From: Sphagnum compactum
Lineage: Eukaryota > Bryophyta > Sphagnopsida > Sphagnales
Assembly (NCBI GenBank): GCA_965153455.1
Contig: OZ234493.1
Location: forward strand, 18,032,213 to 18,096,212
DNA: 64,000 nucleotides
Reading direction: 5' to 3'
A program made the position numbers and the translations under genes. The notes beneath the pieces are model-generated. The model saw nothing but the letters and a program-made list of their open reading frames with translations. It ran no database searches and was not told the DNA's origin. Within the stretch, counting starts at the first letter, position 1. Each line of letters starts with the position of its first letter. Of this stretch, positions 37,074-48,795 are shown one piece after another.

Positions 37074-37755
37074 TTGCCACCAATTTAGAGAATTTCAAGA
37101 CCACTAATCTCTATATACTTATCTACCCCCACTGTCAGGAGCTGATGAAGTCAGTGGGTACCAATGGCAGCTGGTTGCCACCATGCATCTAATACTTTGT
37201 GGGTGACACTTGCAAGGTTATGGTTGCACTCATTCTTCTTGTGTTTGTTTTAGCCTGGCTGGAACTGATACACAGTGATGTTCAAAGTGTTTTTGTGGAG
37301 TTTTCTCTGCAATGTTACAGAGATTTTAGTTCACACTTGTATTGAAGATATCTGGCCTTGATTCTTATCAGCTTTTACTTGGATGTCAGGAAGCATGTGA
37401 ATCCATGAATGTTGTGGCTGTTTCATGAATCCATGACATCCACCTTGGCCCCTTTGCATGAAGGGCAGGCAGTTATGAGCTGAAGAGAAGATGCTATTTC
37501 ACAATCAAAGAATGTTGAAAAACTACTGACAGTGAGAAGTCCCTAATTTTCTTTTGTTTAGTTTTGAGTCTAGAGGCTATCTGCTGAGTGCAAAAGGAAA
37601 TGTGTTGTTAGTGTTATTGTCCATGTGACTTGGTCAACAATATGCAGTGCAATTGTATTTTGTACTCTTCTTTGTGATTGCGTGTAACTGCTTTCTGGTG
37701 TACATGGTGTCTAACCAACTCTAAAAAAGGAAGAACGATCATGCTCCCATTCCAG

Positions 37756-40163
37756 GTGAAGGCATTAAAAGTGACATAAATGCCTGTTATTGGTGGGACG
37801 AATTTTGAGCAGACTCGGGCCGAGCAGATTGCTGCTCAGCTGGAGATGGGGCATTTGGAAATTGACACAAATGAGGCTACCCGCCCTCCATCACCCCCTC
37901 CTATCTATGACTCTAATGGACAGCGCACCAACACTCAAGAGGTCAGTTTCACTGTTCTATTCAGGATTGCAAACTGTTGTCAGCATTGGTCCATTGCTTT
38001 GGGGTATTTCAACTTTGGTCTGGGGTAATCCATTCACTCTAGGGTAAGTGCAAAATTGGGAAGATTAATCTATCTCAGTTCTGGCTTATCTCTGCTAGTT
38101 GGTATGACCTTCATGTATATTGTCAGTCTTGAACCATAAGAGTTCTGGGGGCCTATGTTAGAAAGGGCTCTTGTGGATGCATTATGTCCCTATGCTTGTA
38201 GGAGGAGAGTGCTGAGTTGTGGGTAGATGGTGGTTATGAATGTTTCCAGGGAAGAAGACGGGAACAAATGGAGATAGAAAGGCGAGAGGTGATTGGTATA
38301 CTCTCACAAATCTGTTCTGTCTCCTTGGATTAAAGAGGCTTGGTTCATGTCATAGAGCACAATTGTACCATTTCTTCTCACATGGAATGGAAGACTGCAG
38401 GTGAATGTATGTTATTTCATCCTTCTTACAAGCCACCAGCAGGGTACAAACCACTACAAAGAAGCCAAGCTCTTCATTCCGGTGAGCAATGAACAGTTGT
38501 GGCAGAGATTCTCTTTGGTCTTTGAATGGGTATGTGAATTATGAACATTATGAATTTGGAGGTGTTGTCTCCTGTTGTGGGGTGTGCAGGTGAAGGACTA
38601 TCCAGGCTACAACTTCATAGGTCTCATACTTGGGCCACGTGGAAACACTCAGAAGCGCATGGAGGCAGTAAGAATCTAGAAAATTGGCAATTAAATTGTC
38701 AAGATATAGGTTACAGATACTTATTGCCAAACAGAATCTTCAAGAGTTTTCAAACTAGAATGACCCCTCTTTTGTCCAGCAGATATATGTATTCAAAAGT
38801 AGGCAAGCAGCAGACATGAAGTTGTGTAGCTTAAGATAATTTGTGTGCATATTCATGGCAGGAGAAAGGGACCAAAATTGCAATTCTTACTGCCCATGAG
38901 CCAAGGTGGTGATATAATAATGATTTCAACAGACTCTGAAATTTATCCTTGATCAAAACAATGCTTATTTGGAGGAAAGTCATATATGTTGTAGGCAAGG
39001 GTTTCCTGCCCACTTCTTTTACTGCATTTTATAGTGCTCAGAACTGGTATGTTGCAGCAACAACCCCAGCAAGTAGGCCGTCCTGATATAAAAGATGCAG
39101 AGGGTGCTTTTGAAGATTTGCATGTACACATCACAGCAGACACCATTGAGAAAGTGGAAGCAGCTGTTGCACTCATTGAACCTCTACTGACACCTGTGGA
39201 TGTAAGCTACCATGTCTTGGCTGAAAAGTAGGGAGGGAATCTTGACATGTTGTGGAATTTTGTTGTTTGTGGGAAATTTCTTGAATGGCTGGATGTGTTT
39301 GAGAGGTGATTATAAACAGGTGTTTTCTGATCAATGTCTTGGTGTGATTGTGATCAGTTATATGGATATGGTAAGTTTTGAGTTTTGGATGTTCTCTTTG
39401 TTTTCCATCTGATTTTATCTCTGAGATGGTTGTCTTCCCTGTGCTGTGTAGGAGGACAGAAATACTCACAAGCGCAAGCAGCTTCAGGAGCTAGCAGAAA
39501 TGAATGGTAAAGTAGATTGCTCTCCCTCCCTAGCTTCATTGACTAGTTAATCTACTGACATCTTGGTAGGAATTCTTGGTCTGGAGAAGCTCCTGTAGTT
39601 GCTTGGTTTATAAGGTAAAACAGTTAGCTGCATCTTCCCTGGAGCTTCAGATGATACTTGTGCTTGTTTGTGGCAGGAACCATGCGAGATTTTGGGAAGG
39701 CATGTGCTGTTTGTGGAGAAACTGGGCATCGAGAATGGCAGTGTGACAAGGACAAGCTAGTAACATTCCAGTCAAAGGTACAGCTAGCATTGTTGTCAAA
39801 GTCTTACAACAGAGTTCATATTGCTCTTTTGCACTAGACCCCTTTGTCAAAACTTTATGAGCTTGAATGATGTCAGTGTATTCATCAGGCTACAAAGCTT
39901 TAGTGAACCTTTCTTTGTATATATGTTGATGGGTGATTTGCAGGTTTGTTGTTGGGTGGTTGGGTGTTGGGTATCCTCAGGTGTCTTGCCAAATTTGTGG
40001 AGATGGTGGTCATCCAACCATCGATTGCCCACAGAAACATTCTGGCACTGATCTTGGGTAGGTCTGCACTTTTGGGGAGATGTGTAATTTCCTACCTCAG
40101 TACAGGGATTGCATGGAATTTTTTTCCTTGTGCAGAGTATTCAAGGTTAACGACAGGGAATAA
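37756..40163 (+). pseudogene. SF1/branchpoint-binding-like KH plus zinc-knuckle gene, partly damaged
   Basis: The exons match splicing factor 1/BBP, which binds the intron branchpoint in the nucleus. 37780-37941 has FEQTRAEQIAAQLE and PPSPPPIYDSNGQRTNTQE. 38250-38288 has RRREQMEIERRE. 38433-38481 has PPAGYKP, then HYKEAKLFIP in another frame. 38590-38667 has the KH core [20 protein letters not shown]. 38862-38885 has EKGTKIAI. 39058-39201 has EDLHVHITADTIEKVE and LLTPVD. 39452-39506 and 39677-39777 have THKRKQLQELAEMNGTMRD and the first CCHC knuckle CAVCGETGHREWQC. 39981-40057 has the second knuckle CQICGDGGHPTIDC. A short last exon ends at TAA 40161-40163. All but one junction from the KH core on are in phase. 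Damage: frameshift near 38452, a TAA just before the first ATG, and loss of the KH GKGS-like segment after 38885. It is a decaying copy or a divergent gene with assembly errors. No RRM or proline-rich tail is visible. Confidence 0.65.
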
Positions 40164-41019
40164 AGAGAGTAAACCTGATTTTAAGTTCTCATATGCAATC
40201 TCTTGGTTTTGAATGGGAGTGTTTTGAAGCTTGATTTTTGCTCATTGCCATACTCTTGCAAACCTCATTGCCATATTTTCTCTTTCTCTTTACTATTTAT
40301 CAATTTTTTTTTGTTGCTTGCTTTTGTAATCTCTTTGTTGATTGTGCTAGCCAGAATGATGGCTGAGTCTTCTAGTTACCCCCAGACTTTGGCTGGTTTA
40401 ATCAATAACCACAAGATTTAGCAAATGAAGTTGTCAATGCCTCTAACATGATTTTATATCAAGCTTTGTGATGTAAAGGTAAGTCTTCACGTTTATGGAC
40501 TTGTTTGGAGGGGAAATGTGTGTTGGCACTTATACATCTGAATGGTGATGTATGTTTGCTCCTAAATGGTGATATTTGATTTGTGCAAGGTTATTCATGT
40601 AGGAAGGAGAATCTGCATTTCAACCCTAAGGATTCAACTATGGAGCCTAGGTTGTCTCAAAACATGCAAATTGCAGCCACATCAACTCCAACAAGTTGCT
40701 GGTGCCATCATTGTGTTTATATGTGGATCATCTAGTTATTCAAGTTAAGTATTGTTGATTACATTAAGGTAGGAACCCATGTTCAATACAAAACATTTTT
40801 CCATTTTTGCAAAACTTAAGGTGAGTGTGCTCAGTGAGTTTTTATTAGATTAATGGAAAACATTTTCTATGTCCACTTTGTGTGTGTGATTATGAGCCAT
40901 GGTAACCCTAACCCTAGAACATTGTTAATTAAACCCTAAAATGCTAACCTCAATTCATAATGTTAAACTAGGGTCCATTATTCCTTTTCAATAAAAAATA
41001 TTTTATAAATTATTTAACA

Positions 41020-41560
41020 TCGCCATGTGGCATGTTTCTATTCCTCAATCTTTAGAAGATGTGGCAGATTTGAAATTTCCATTCAAATAATAATGCGACA
41101 CGTGTCAAGATCCTCATTCTTGACATTTGATGAATGGGATATATCTAGGGTTTTTTAATAAATATTTAATTGCCATGATGTTCGTAATCAGACACATGGC
41201 AGATTTCGATTAACCAAACACAAAAGATGTGGCCATTTCTTGGCCATAAGATTTAGAAAATTCTAGATCATCCAATATCACGATTTGGGAAAATCAAACC
41301 TTTTAATAAAATGCCACATTTGTAAACAGAAACATAAGAATTAGATGGTCCAGATATGTTTTTGGTATGTACATCAATTAATTTCCCAAATATTAGAAAC
41401 CATGCCATGTGGCAACAACCCATTAGTTAATTTTTTAAAAAACATGGCCACTCCCTACCCACAAGATCAGGAAAATTGATCTTACATTGTCTTACCACAT
41501 GTGACAATCCCAATGTGTTGAATCTAATGACCTAGATAAATCTAAAAGGATTTAAAGAAA
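41020..41560 (+). repeat. Diverged repeat array around CATGTGGCA
   Basis: CATGTGGCA-like words recur near 41025, 41050, 41204, 41230, 41313 and 41405, with CCACATGTGAC near 41496. Longer matches link GGCCATTTCTTGGCCATAAG (41231) with GGCCACTCCCTACCCACAAG (41445). Units are too diverged for a firm period. The same CACATGGCA word appears in the tandem units before MCM2, but otherwise the two are not alike. Confidence 0.3.
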
Positions 41561-41759
41561 CATAATTTAAGTATTTCAATAGTTTACATGTGTCTCTGTT
41601 GGAGTTTGGATCCACCAAAATAGTTGTAATTTATAATCGCAAAATGATGCCTTGTATACATTATGTATATACTAGTCCCATCGGATGAAACAATATATAC
41701 TAAATTTAGTCTTCATCTACCATTTGATGACGTCATCCTAATGTAATGTTTCATGCAAC

Positions 41760-41875
41760 TATTTGTCGTCTGCGACTTGTCTTAGGCGACTATTAAATAG
41801 TTAGTTGTAAAATGTCTCTTTCGACTAAAAAACAGTCATAGACACCAGTTGCAAATCAAGTTTTTCCTTCTTGTG
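41760..41875 (-). mobile_element. CACTA-like terminus, minus orientation
   Basis: Read on the minus strand from 41875 it starts CACAAGAAGGAAAAACTTG and continues into TTTGCAACTGG, TAGTCGAAAG and TAGTCGCCTAAG. The words resemble those inside the ends at 18124 and 23843. The terminal CACTA itself is altered, so assignment is tentative. Confidence 0.3.
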
Positions 41876-42833
41876 CATCAACAAACCCTTGAAATAACCA
41901 AACAACATTGTTGTGATATCAAAAAGGGGAACATGCCAACTTAACAACTTTGGAATGCTTAAGGTTTTATAGAAAGGATTTTGACATACTAGAATAGGAA
42001 AAATGCTTGCCAGTTTTGTAAGAACCACCGAAAGTTCAATGTGTCCATTTTGCACTTGTAGACCACTCGCATTCTCAATGCACAAAGAAAATGTGGCTTG
42101 GGGTATGAAACTCCTCACCAAATATCCTAGGTTTTTTTTTTTTGTCAATTTCATTTTTGAGGTTCATAACCTCTTGACAAAGCTCTACAAGCTGATGACA
42201 TGTGAAACTTCTCTTCGCATCAGGAGCACCGGTTTTCAACCTCTTATGATCAAGCAAAAATCCCATTGAGCATGAGCCTTGGCACATCTGTTTCTTCTCC
42301 TTTCCCATGTGCTGCAATATTGGATATTTTTTTGTTAAATTCATAATGCCTAATACTTATCAAAGCAGAACACCCTTTGATTTGTTGAAATGCTTATCCA
42401 TAGCTTTGCTTCATGAACATATGTGCAATTTTTTTGAATATATTGTTTAACCTAATGTTACCCAATGGGGTCATAATATCCAGCTTCTAAATACTTGTTC
42501 TTGTTTACCTTGTTTGCCACAAATGGTTGGAATCAGTGACTAAAATCTTCAAAGTGTTTTGTAAGTTTGTTTATAGATTGTTAAACTTTACACATTTAGT
42601 GCCAAAACCTCAATGTCTTTAAGTTGGGTACAAAACTAGATTAGTGCTATCATAACAACTCCTCACTAGACAAGCCAAGTAGAGCTGCAAGAACCCCAAT
42701 TAGAGAACTATTCCAAAAATTCTAGTAGAAACCAAACTCCCAACTGTTTCTACAAGAAGTTCAAAAAATGGAAATGATGGGAGTTTGTTGGAAATAAAAG
42801 AAGAAAAGTTGTGGGTGGGTAGTGGATACCTCT

Positions 42834-43076
42834 CTAATGAAAACCAAGGGTAGAAGCGATCTCGTGAACCACAAAGATGTAGAGCTCCCCTCCTACTTTA
42901 GTCCTTAGAGTTTTGAGAGAAAGAGGAGAAAAAGAAGCTGTTGGGAAGAAAAGGTTAGTTTCGACCTCCCTAGATTCTAAGTCTAGAATTGCAATGCACG
43001 AGCCTTTCCTTAGGGCTTTTAGAGCCACACTCAAAGCTTGTTCCTCCATACTTCCTATGTAAATTCTAGCATTCAA
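42834..43076 (-). pseudogene. RibB-like (DHBP synthase-like) fragment
   Basis: This 80-residue minus-strand frame reads SVALKALRKGSCIAILDLES, then REVETNLFF, then LKTLRTKVGGELYIFVVHEI. It resembles the N-terminal part of 3,4-dihydroxy-2-butanone 4-phosphate synthase, which makes the four-carbon unit of riboflavin, and looks closer to stand-alone archaeal-type RibB than to plant RIBA fusions. The motif RExExD of the active site is present except that the Asp is Asn (REVETN). The frame stops (TAG) after LGFH, where the family continues for over 100 more residues. No downstream exon was recognised. It may be a fragment or the first exon of a divergent gene. The assignment rests on one motif region only. 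Confidence 0.4.
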
Positions 43077-43618
43077 ATCAAACCTTGGGTCCTCTTTATT
43101 AGAGATCTAAGAAAAAGAGACAATTCTTGAGAGATAAGTTCTAGAAGCTGTTATGGTCATGAGCTCTTCTTGCATAGAAGATTTAGGCAAGCTTGTGGAT
43201 AAGCTTATCGCTGTCATCCTTTTCCTCGCAACATTAGAGCTAAATATAGTTGACCAAAAAAAAAGAAAAAAAAAAAGGATACAATTCATGTGGGATGATA
43301 GATCAATCTAGCGATGATCAATCCTTCCCAAATGGAACTCATCATCTTATTCCCAAATGAAGATTGCATTAGTAATAGCAATGTGGAATGCCATTGTTGT
43401 TGCATCACTAAAACAAAACAATTTTAATGTATTGGATTGATTGAGAGCTTGCACCTTCTGTGGTTGCTCATGTTTGATGCTTCCTTGCCTTCTTGGCCAC
43501 AATGAACCAACACCCACCAATGCACCATGAAGGATGAATGATAAGTGGTCAGGAAACAATTTTTTGTTGGGTTTCAATTCCTTTGCTAACCATGGTGGTT
43601 ACCTAAATTGTTTTTTTT

Positions 43619-43744
43619 TCCTACCTACCTATTAACAACCCACAAGTAGGTTGTCAGTAGGTAGGTAGTAAAAACAACCTTTACATATGTATAAATAAAC
43701 CATCTACTTACCTAATAGTTACTATTTTCCTACCTACCTACCTA
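43619..43744. repeat. CCTA/TAGG inverted microsatellite
   Basis: CCTACCTACCTA at 43620 is followed within about 45 bases by its inverse, GTAGGTAGGTAG, and again by CCTACCTACCTACCTA near 43728. The first pair can form a stem with ACCTACTTGTGGG-like partners. It is probably a microsatellite captured in a foldback. Confidence 0.5.
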
Positions 43745-43974
43745 TGCATGAGACCTATTTCCTATCACAAAACTTGGCATTTCTTGGCATTTATATATTT
43801 GATGGGGAGTTTGTCACCCTCTTCCATATACATCGTGAGGAGTTTACCACCCTCTTTCCATACCCTAGAGGTTTTGTAAGACTTGTCATTTACATTTACA
43901 TAAAGTATTCTGAAAAAAATTGTAATGCATTTGGAAGGCACCTTATATCCCATCAATTTCCCTCCTCGAAAATG

Positions 43975-44050
43975 GGAGGGATATTATGCATACTACTTAA
44001 AAGTGGGAAGGTTCTTACACCTAAAAGTAGGCATAATATCCCTCTCATTC
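43975..44050. repeat. Hairpin GGGAGGGATATTATGC / GCATAATATCCCTC
   Basis: The arms GGGAGGGATATTATGC (43975) and GCATAATATCCCTC (44031) are inverse copies about 40 bases apart. Short A/T matches extend the stem inward (TACTACTT / AAAAGTAG). It could be a foldback element. No flanking duplication was identified. Confidence 0.45.
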
Positions 44051-45814
44051 CTACGCCTCATGATCTATATAAATTTGGCTCATGATAAATATTGCTTCAT
44101 GCTCTATGGTAGGTAAAGCCCATGGGTGGGGGACATTCCCAAAATGGGGGGCTGGACTTGGTTATTGTCTCATCTTAAACCCCTTATTTAAAAAATGCCC
44201 CTATCCTAGGGCTTTACTTTACACACGACACTTGGAATGGGGAAATTCTGAAAAGAACAAATTAAATCTAAAACTCTATCCAAACTCGTGACTTTAATAA
44301 CTTTTCAAATTTTAGGAACCTAAAGTGGAAAGTCCCCTTTTTAATCAAATTAGGATCTACCCCAAATGGAAGGTGTTACCCAAATTTAGGAACATGTGAC
44401 CTAATAGGTTGAAAATGTAAGCAAGTTATTAAACTGGACATGTGAATTAACTTGTTATTTAACCTAACCATATTTCTATGTGTGCTATGAGTGTACTAAA
44501 TTTCACTACAATGGCAGTTTTGATACACAATTAGGTACGGGTGGACTAATTTCACAATTGAACAAAGTGATGTCTTGATGATTTTTCTTACTGTCTTCAA
44601 ATGTGGCAATTGATAATATTTCTTAAGAGAATAAGGTTGGGCAGAAAATATCCTTCCATTGTTGTGCAAGAATCTTTTACAATATTTTTGTACCTTGAGT
44701 CATGGACAGCTACTTCATCGTTCACTTAGCCCTAACATGCAAAGAGAAGCAAATCATTTGGTTCATTGGCCTAATTATGAGCTTGAAAAATGAATTGTGA
44801 AAGAAATCTTGTATCTGTCAGGTGATTGAACCTAGAAGAAACAAAGGGACGCCCCTAAATTTTACTTACTAACAACACAAAAAAACATGGGTAATTGGTT
44901 CTACAGAAAATTTGAAGCAAAACCCAAATGAATTTTTCTAGTGAACAATTTTTGACAAGACTGCAACTTTTGCAAGGTAGGTCAAAACTCACAAGCCACA
45001 TGAGAATTCAAAAAGGTGAATTCACCCACCCAGAAAAATCTTGACATTTGCTTTCTTTCTCTAAAGGAGATAGAACAAAACAAAGTCTCAAATTCTAGCT
45101 TAAGAATTGCAGGTGAAGAAAAGAGTGATGGAAACAAAAATGAAAAAAAATCAAGAATTCAACTTGACACCCAATTAAATCAATTGGTGAATCAATCTCA
45201 CACCTAATGCTGGTGATGATGACAACAACGACGAGGTATCACGAATCAAATTCCATATAGATAGACAGATAAATACTGAAAATCAATGAATACAAGGAAG
45301 AAGGAATTCATGAATGCTCAAATAACCTCTAGAGTCTACATGAAACAAATTCAAATTTCAAAATATGTACAATTGGGTGCAAGTCTAGCAAATTGTAACA
45401 CAATTATGGGTGAACTTGCACTCAAATCATGTAGGGTTTAAGGTCTTGAATATTTTCCTTACTAGTTTGTTGCCTGCAATTAATGCCAAAATCTCATTAA
45501 AGTGGTTGATCCCCCATAGCTTCCAAGAAAGCAGGAAGAGACAAAAAGGGCTAGGTGTCTTGGGTGGATGCAAGTTATTTTGGAGCTCTCCACTTCTGCC
45601 ATATCCAAGTCCCTCTTTTTCCTTCTGGTTTTTTGGGTTAAATTTAACTAAATTTATTTTCAAAATGGCTAAAAATATGTGTTTTTCTTTCCCTCCTAGT
45701 AGAAAGATTTTGACAATTTTTTTGAAAAATCTCTAGATTTTTCTATTGGGTTCTAACATGTAGCCAAAAATGTAAAGGAGTCTTGAAGTTTCTTTCATTT
45801 TCATACCTAATCTA

Positions 45815-45860
45815 TATTTAAATTTGGCTAAATCTTCTTGTGGATGATCGTCATTTTGGC
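45815..45860 (-). repeat. Terminus of dispersed TIR family (copy 4)
   Basis: AAATTTGGCTAAATCTTCTT, then GTGGATGATCGTCATTTTGG, is the inverse of the end at 21061 and matches the end at 32040. It is the best preserved copy of the outer terminus. Confidence 0.45.
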
Positions 45861-46319
45861 TAGATCACAAAATTGGGGAAAAATATAAACCTTGCTTGAT
45901 GTTCCAACTAGTTCATTTGGCTTCACATTTTGAAGGATGTTGTTCACCCCATGTTAGTAGCTCCACCCCTATTACCCCCTATTTGAGCCTGGATCAATGT
46001 ACACTAATTATCACATTCAACATGATGCACACTTATGTCATGTTAGTGTGATATCCTTGCTTCATTCTCATTCAAGAGTGTGTGTGTTGATAGTGTGATT
46101 CATATTAATTAGTTCATGGATGCCCTTACATTTTTTTTAAAAAAATCTTTTGGGGAAGGAGTCACAATGATTATATCAACATCGATTTTTTTGGAACATT
46201 GGGTACTCCCCAATATAAGCACCTCTTTTGACCCAATATTGTAAAATAGAAAAAAATGTGCTCGCTTACTACCCACCTTTTTAGTTTATATACATGGGAA
46301 TTGAACTGTTGGCAAACCA

Positions 46320-46440
46320 TATGGGATAAAATTGAGGTACTATATGAAACATCTTGGGAGAACAACATGGGAACTTGGGGAACCTTTTAAGAACATGATG
46401 GGACCACATTGAGAACAAGGAAAAAAAACAAAAATGCCTC
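46320..46440 (-). repeat. Dispersed GTTCCCA-rich repeat (copy 3)
   Basis: It contains ACATGGGAACTTGGGGAACC and AACATGATGGGACCACATTG, i.e. the reverse complement of the GTTCCC words seen near 28.78 and 34.12 kb. No coding capacity is seen. Confidence 0.4.
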
Positions 46441-46628
46441 CTCAAGATCAATGTCTTGTTGCAACTATGTTTTCGTTACATCACCTTTTTCTTGCAACTT
46501 TTTATTTAAATGACTATTGTCCTCAACGATTCGTCTGTAATGACTTTAAGGCTATTAGTCATTTTAGTCTTTTATGACTGGAATACCAATCATAAACTCA
46601 GTCATATATTTGAAATTGTTTTCTAGTG
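46440..46628 (-). mobile_element. CACTA-like terminus, minus orientation
   Basis: The minus strand from 46628 starts CACTAGAAAACAATTTC and continues with ATGACTGAG, CAGTCATAAAAGAC and ATGACTAATAG. The sequence after 46628 is not a repeat of the three bases flanking the end at 23843, so the two ends need not belong to one element. Confidence 0.45.
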
Positions 46629-47459
46629 ATATGTACCATTGTCAATTTGTTGTTGAAATTTAGAAATTGGGCCACACTTATGAAAAGTAAATTTTCTCTA
46701 TTTTTAAAAAAAATTTGGCTATGCACATTTTTCTGTTTTATTTAAATGTACGAGCTTTTGCATTTTTTGTAAACATCTACATTTTGTTTTAATATTTGTC
46801 CAAACGTCTAAACTTATTCATTTTGTCTAAACATATGTGTTGTTCTTGTAAGTACATTGAGGTTGAGCTTGTGAAAACAATGAAGACTTTGAACTTGTGA
46901 ACACATTGAAGATGCCATCAAACTGACAAGTGTGTTCCTTTGAGCTCCATCCAAGTATGTCATTTTACACATTTCATTTTTTGAAAGGTCCAAATTACAA
47001 TAATCATTATTTCTTAATCTTTGTTGTTTTTTTTTTTGTTGATTGTAAAAAAAAAATCATCAACCAACCAAATCACAACTGCTTAACAAGTGATAGCTAT
47101 AACAATTTCATTAAGTTCTTTTTGCTCTTTTGTAGTTGGAATCAAAAGTGAAATTGTAATTGTTGCCTCCATTACCAAGTTCCAACAAGGATGATGTTGG
47201 ATCACAAACAAGTAAGTCAATCCTCCATCACCAAGTTTTGCAATCATGAAAAGAAGCTTCAAACAAAAACCTTCAAGGAGCCTCCATCATTAAGTTCTTT
47301 TTTGTTTCTACAATGTTAAAAGATAGTTTAAGTTCCAAATGTTGTTATTTTTGTTTGTGTAGGTGTCATTATGGTGGTTTTGATAGATAGACAATAATGG
47401 TCACTATTGGTTACTAGTTTTATCTTGTTGAATTTGAGCTTTATGCAATGCCTTAATTA

Positions 47460-48530
47460 AGTTCCAAATTGTTGTTATCTGTATTTGAAGCATTGGACAT
47501 AGACCCTCAATTGAATTCTCAACTCTTGTTGATGTTTGCTATATTGCATGATTACAAGATGTCATATAATTTGTCAAAATTGGGTGAAAAGCTTGGACAT
47601 TGGGTGAAATTACAATTGAGTACATGGTTCATACATTTCTTTATTGACAAAATATGAAACCAATAGATGGATTGAACACTTTCAAATGTCCAAGGATACT
47701 TTTATGGACATTTGTAACCAAATGAGGCCTTTGATTTCAAAAGATGAATCTAGGTATAGAATGGCAATTCTTGTTGAAATTTGCATTTCATGTGTAATCT
47801 ACAAACTTGCGTAGGGTGTAAATATCTTTATTTGCCATTAAAAGATCCATTGTCATTCTTATGTTTCATGAAGTGTCATGGTAATCAATTTGATATCAAA
47901 AAATTCATTACTTGGCCAATGGGCAAAAATATGTAAATTATGATATTGTTGGATTAATTTAAAAATTGGTGTGGCATGCCTAATGTGATGGGTGTTATAG
48001 ATGGCACTTGCATTTTTATAGCAAAACTAGTTAGTCTTTATTCTAAAGGTTATTTCTTTCACAAGATGGGGGGGGGGGGGGGTACAACTTGAATGTGGTT
48101 TCACAAGTTGTGGTTGACAACCAAAAAATGTTCATGGATATTTATGTGTGAATGCTTGTGAGTGTGAACAACTCTCCTATGTTGAGGAAGTCTAGGTTGT
48201 ATCAATGTGCAATATTGGGGGTTTGTTTGACATGGTTGTTGGGTCACAAGATGGAGTGCACCACCTTATTTACTTAGAGATAGGGGGTATCCATTGCTTT
48301 CGTGGCTTATAACACCACATAAAGAAAAAGGGGAAGACCATTTAGTTTTGGAACTATTGTATAACCACAAACACAAGAGCGGTTTGTCAATGGTTGAAAA
48401 TGCATTTGGCATATTGAAGTAGACTTTCAAAAAAATTCTATAAAAAACTTAACTACATATAATTATTGTGCTTGATGTGTTTTATGCATGTTGTTTATTC
48501 CATAACCTATTATTGGGGAGAAAAAATATG
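47460..48530 (+). pseudogene. PIF/Harbinger transposase relic
   Basis: Conceptual translation in shifting frames gives the DDE transposase layout of Harbinger elements. An N-terminal helical part (about 47469-47640) is followed by GVIDGTCIFIAK near 47990, which contains the first catalytic Asp. Then come YNLNVVSQVVVDNQKMFMDI near 48082 and the equivalent of SVNNSPMLRKSRLYQ near 48162. Further pieces resemble the GDxGYPL and C-terminal segments (48.2-48.5 kb). There are several frameshifts and stops, and a 15-G run (48068-48082) sits where the family has a His-Lys-Gly segment. The enzyme cannot be made from this copy. It lies tail-to-tail with a minus-strand MYB-like partner, the usual two-gene Harbinger arrangement. 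Confidence 0.7.
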
Positions 48531-48795
48531 GAGTTGGAGATGTTCATGCACAAAATTTCAATGGATTACATCATGGTGAGGAAAATGTTCATTCAAGGTC
48601 AAAGGTTATCATGATAGCAAAACATCGCAACCTAGAAATTTACCTCACTACACAACATCATTAACAATTGTACGAGGTATTCAATCCTTTTTTTTTTTTG
48701 ACATCCTTTCAATTTGAATCACATGCAAAAATGTGAACCTCTTTCAAAATCAAGATTGTTTGCAAGTCTATTCCAATTCTTCATTTGATGTGGTT

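Larger units (their letters stand above)
40164..42833. other. Gene-free stretch with CACATGGCA-type repeats
   Basis: No conserved protein was found. A telobox-like CCCTAACCCTA lies near 40914. A diverged repeat built around CATGTGGCA occupies 41.02-41.56 kb. A CACTA-like end with TGCGACTTG-type subterminal words ends at 41875. The remainder is AT-rich. Confidence 0.45.
43077..47400. other. Gene-free stretch with hairpins and repeat copies
   Basis: No conserved gene was identified. It holds the CCTA-rich inverted repeat at 43.62-43.74 kb, a hairpin at 43.97-44.05 kb, a TIR-family end at 45.8 kb, a reversed GTTCCCA repeat copy at 46.3 kb and a CACTA-like end at 46.63 kb. Remaining open frames have no motif. 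Confidence 0.45.
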
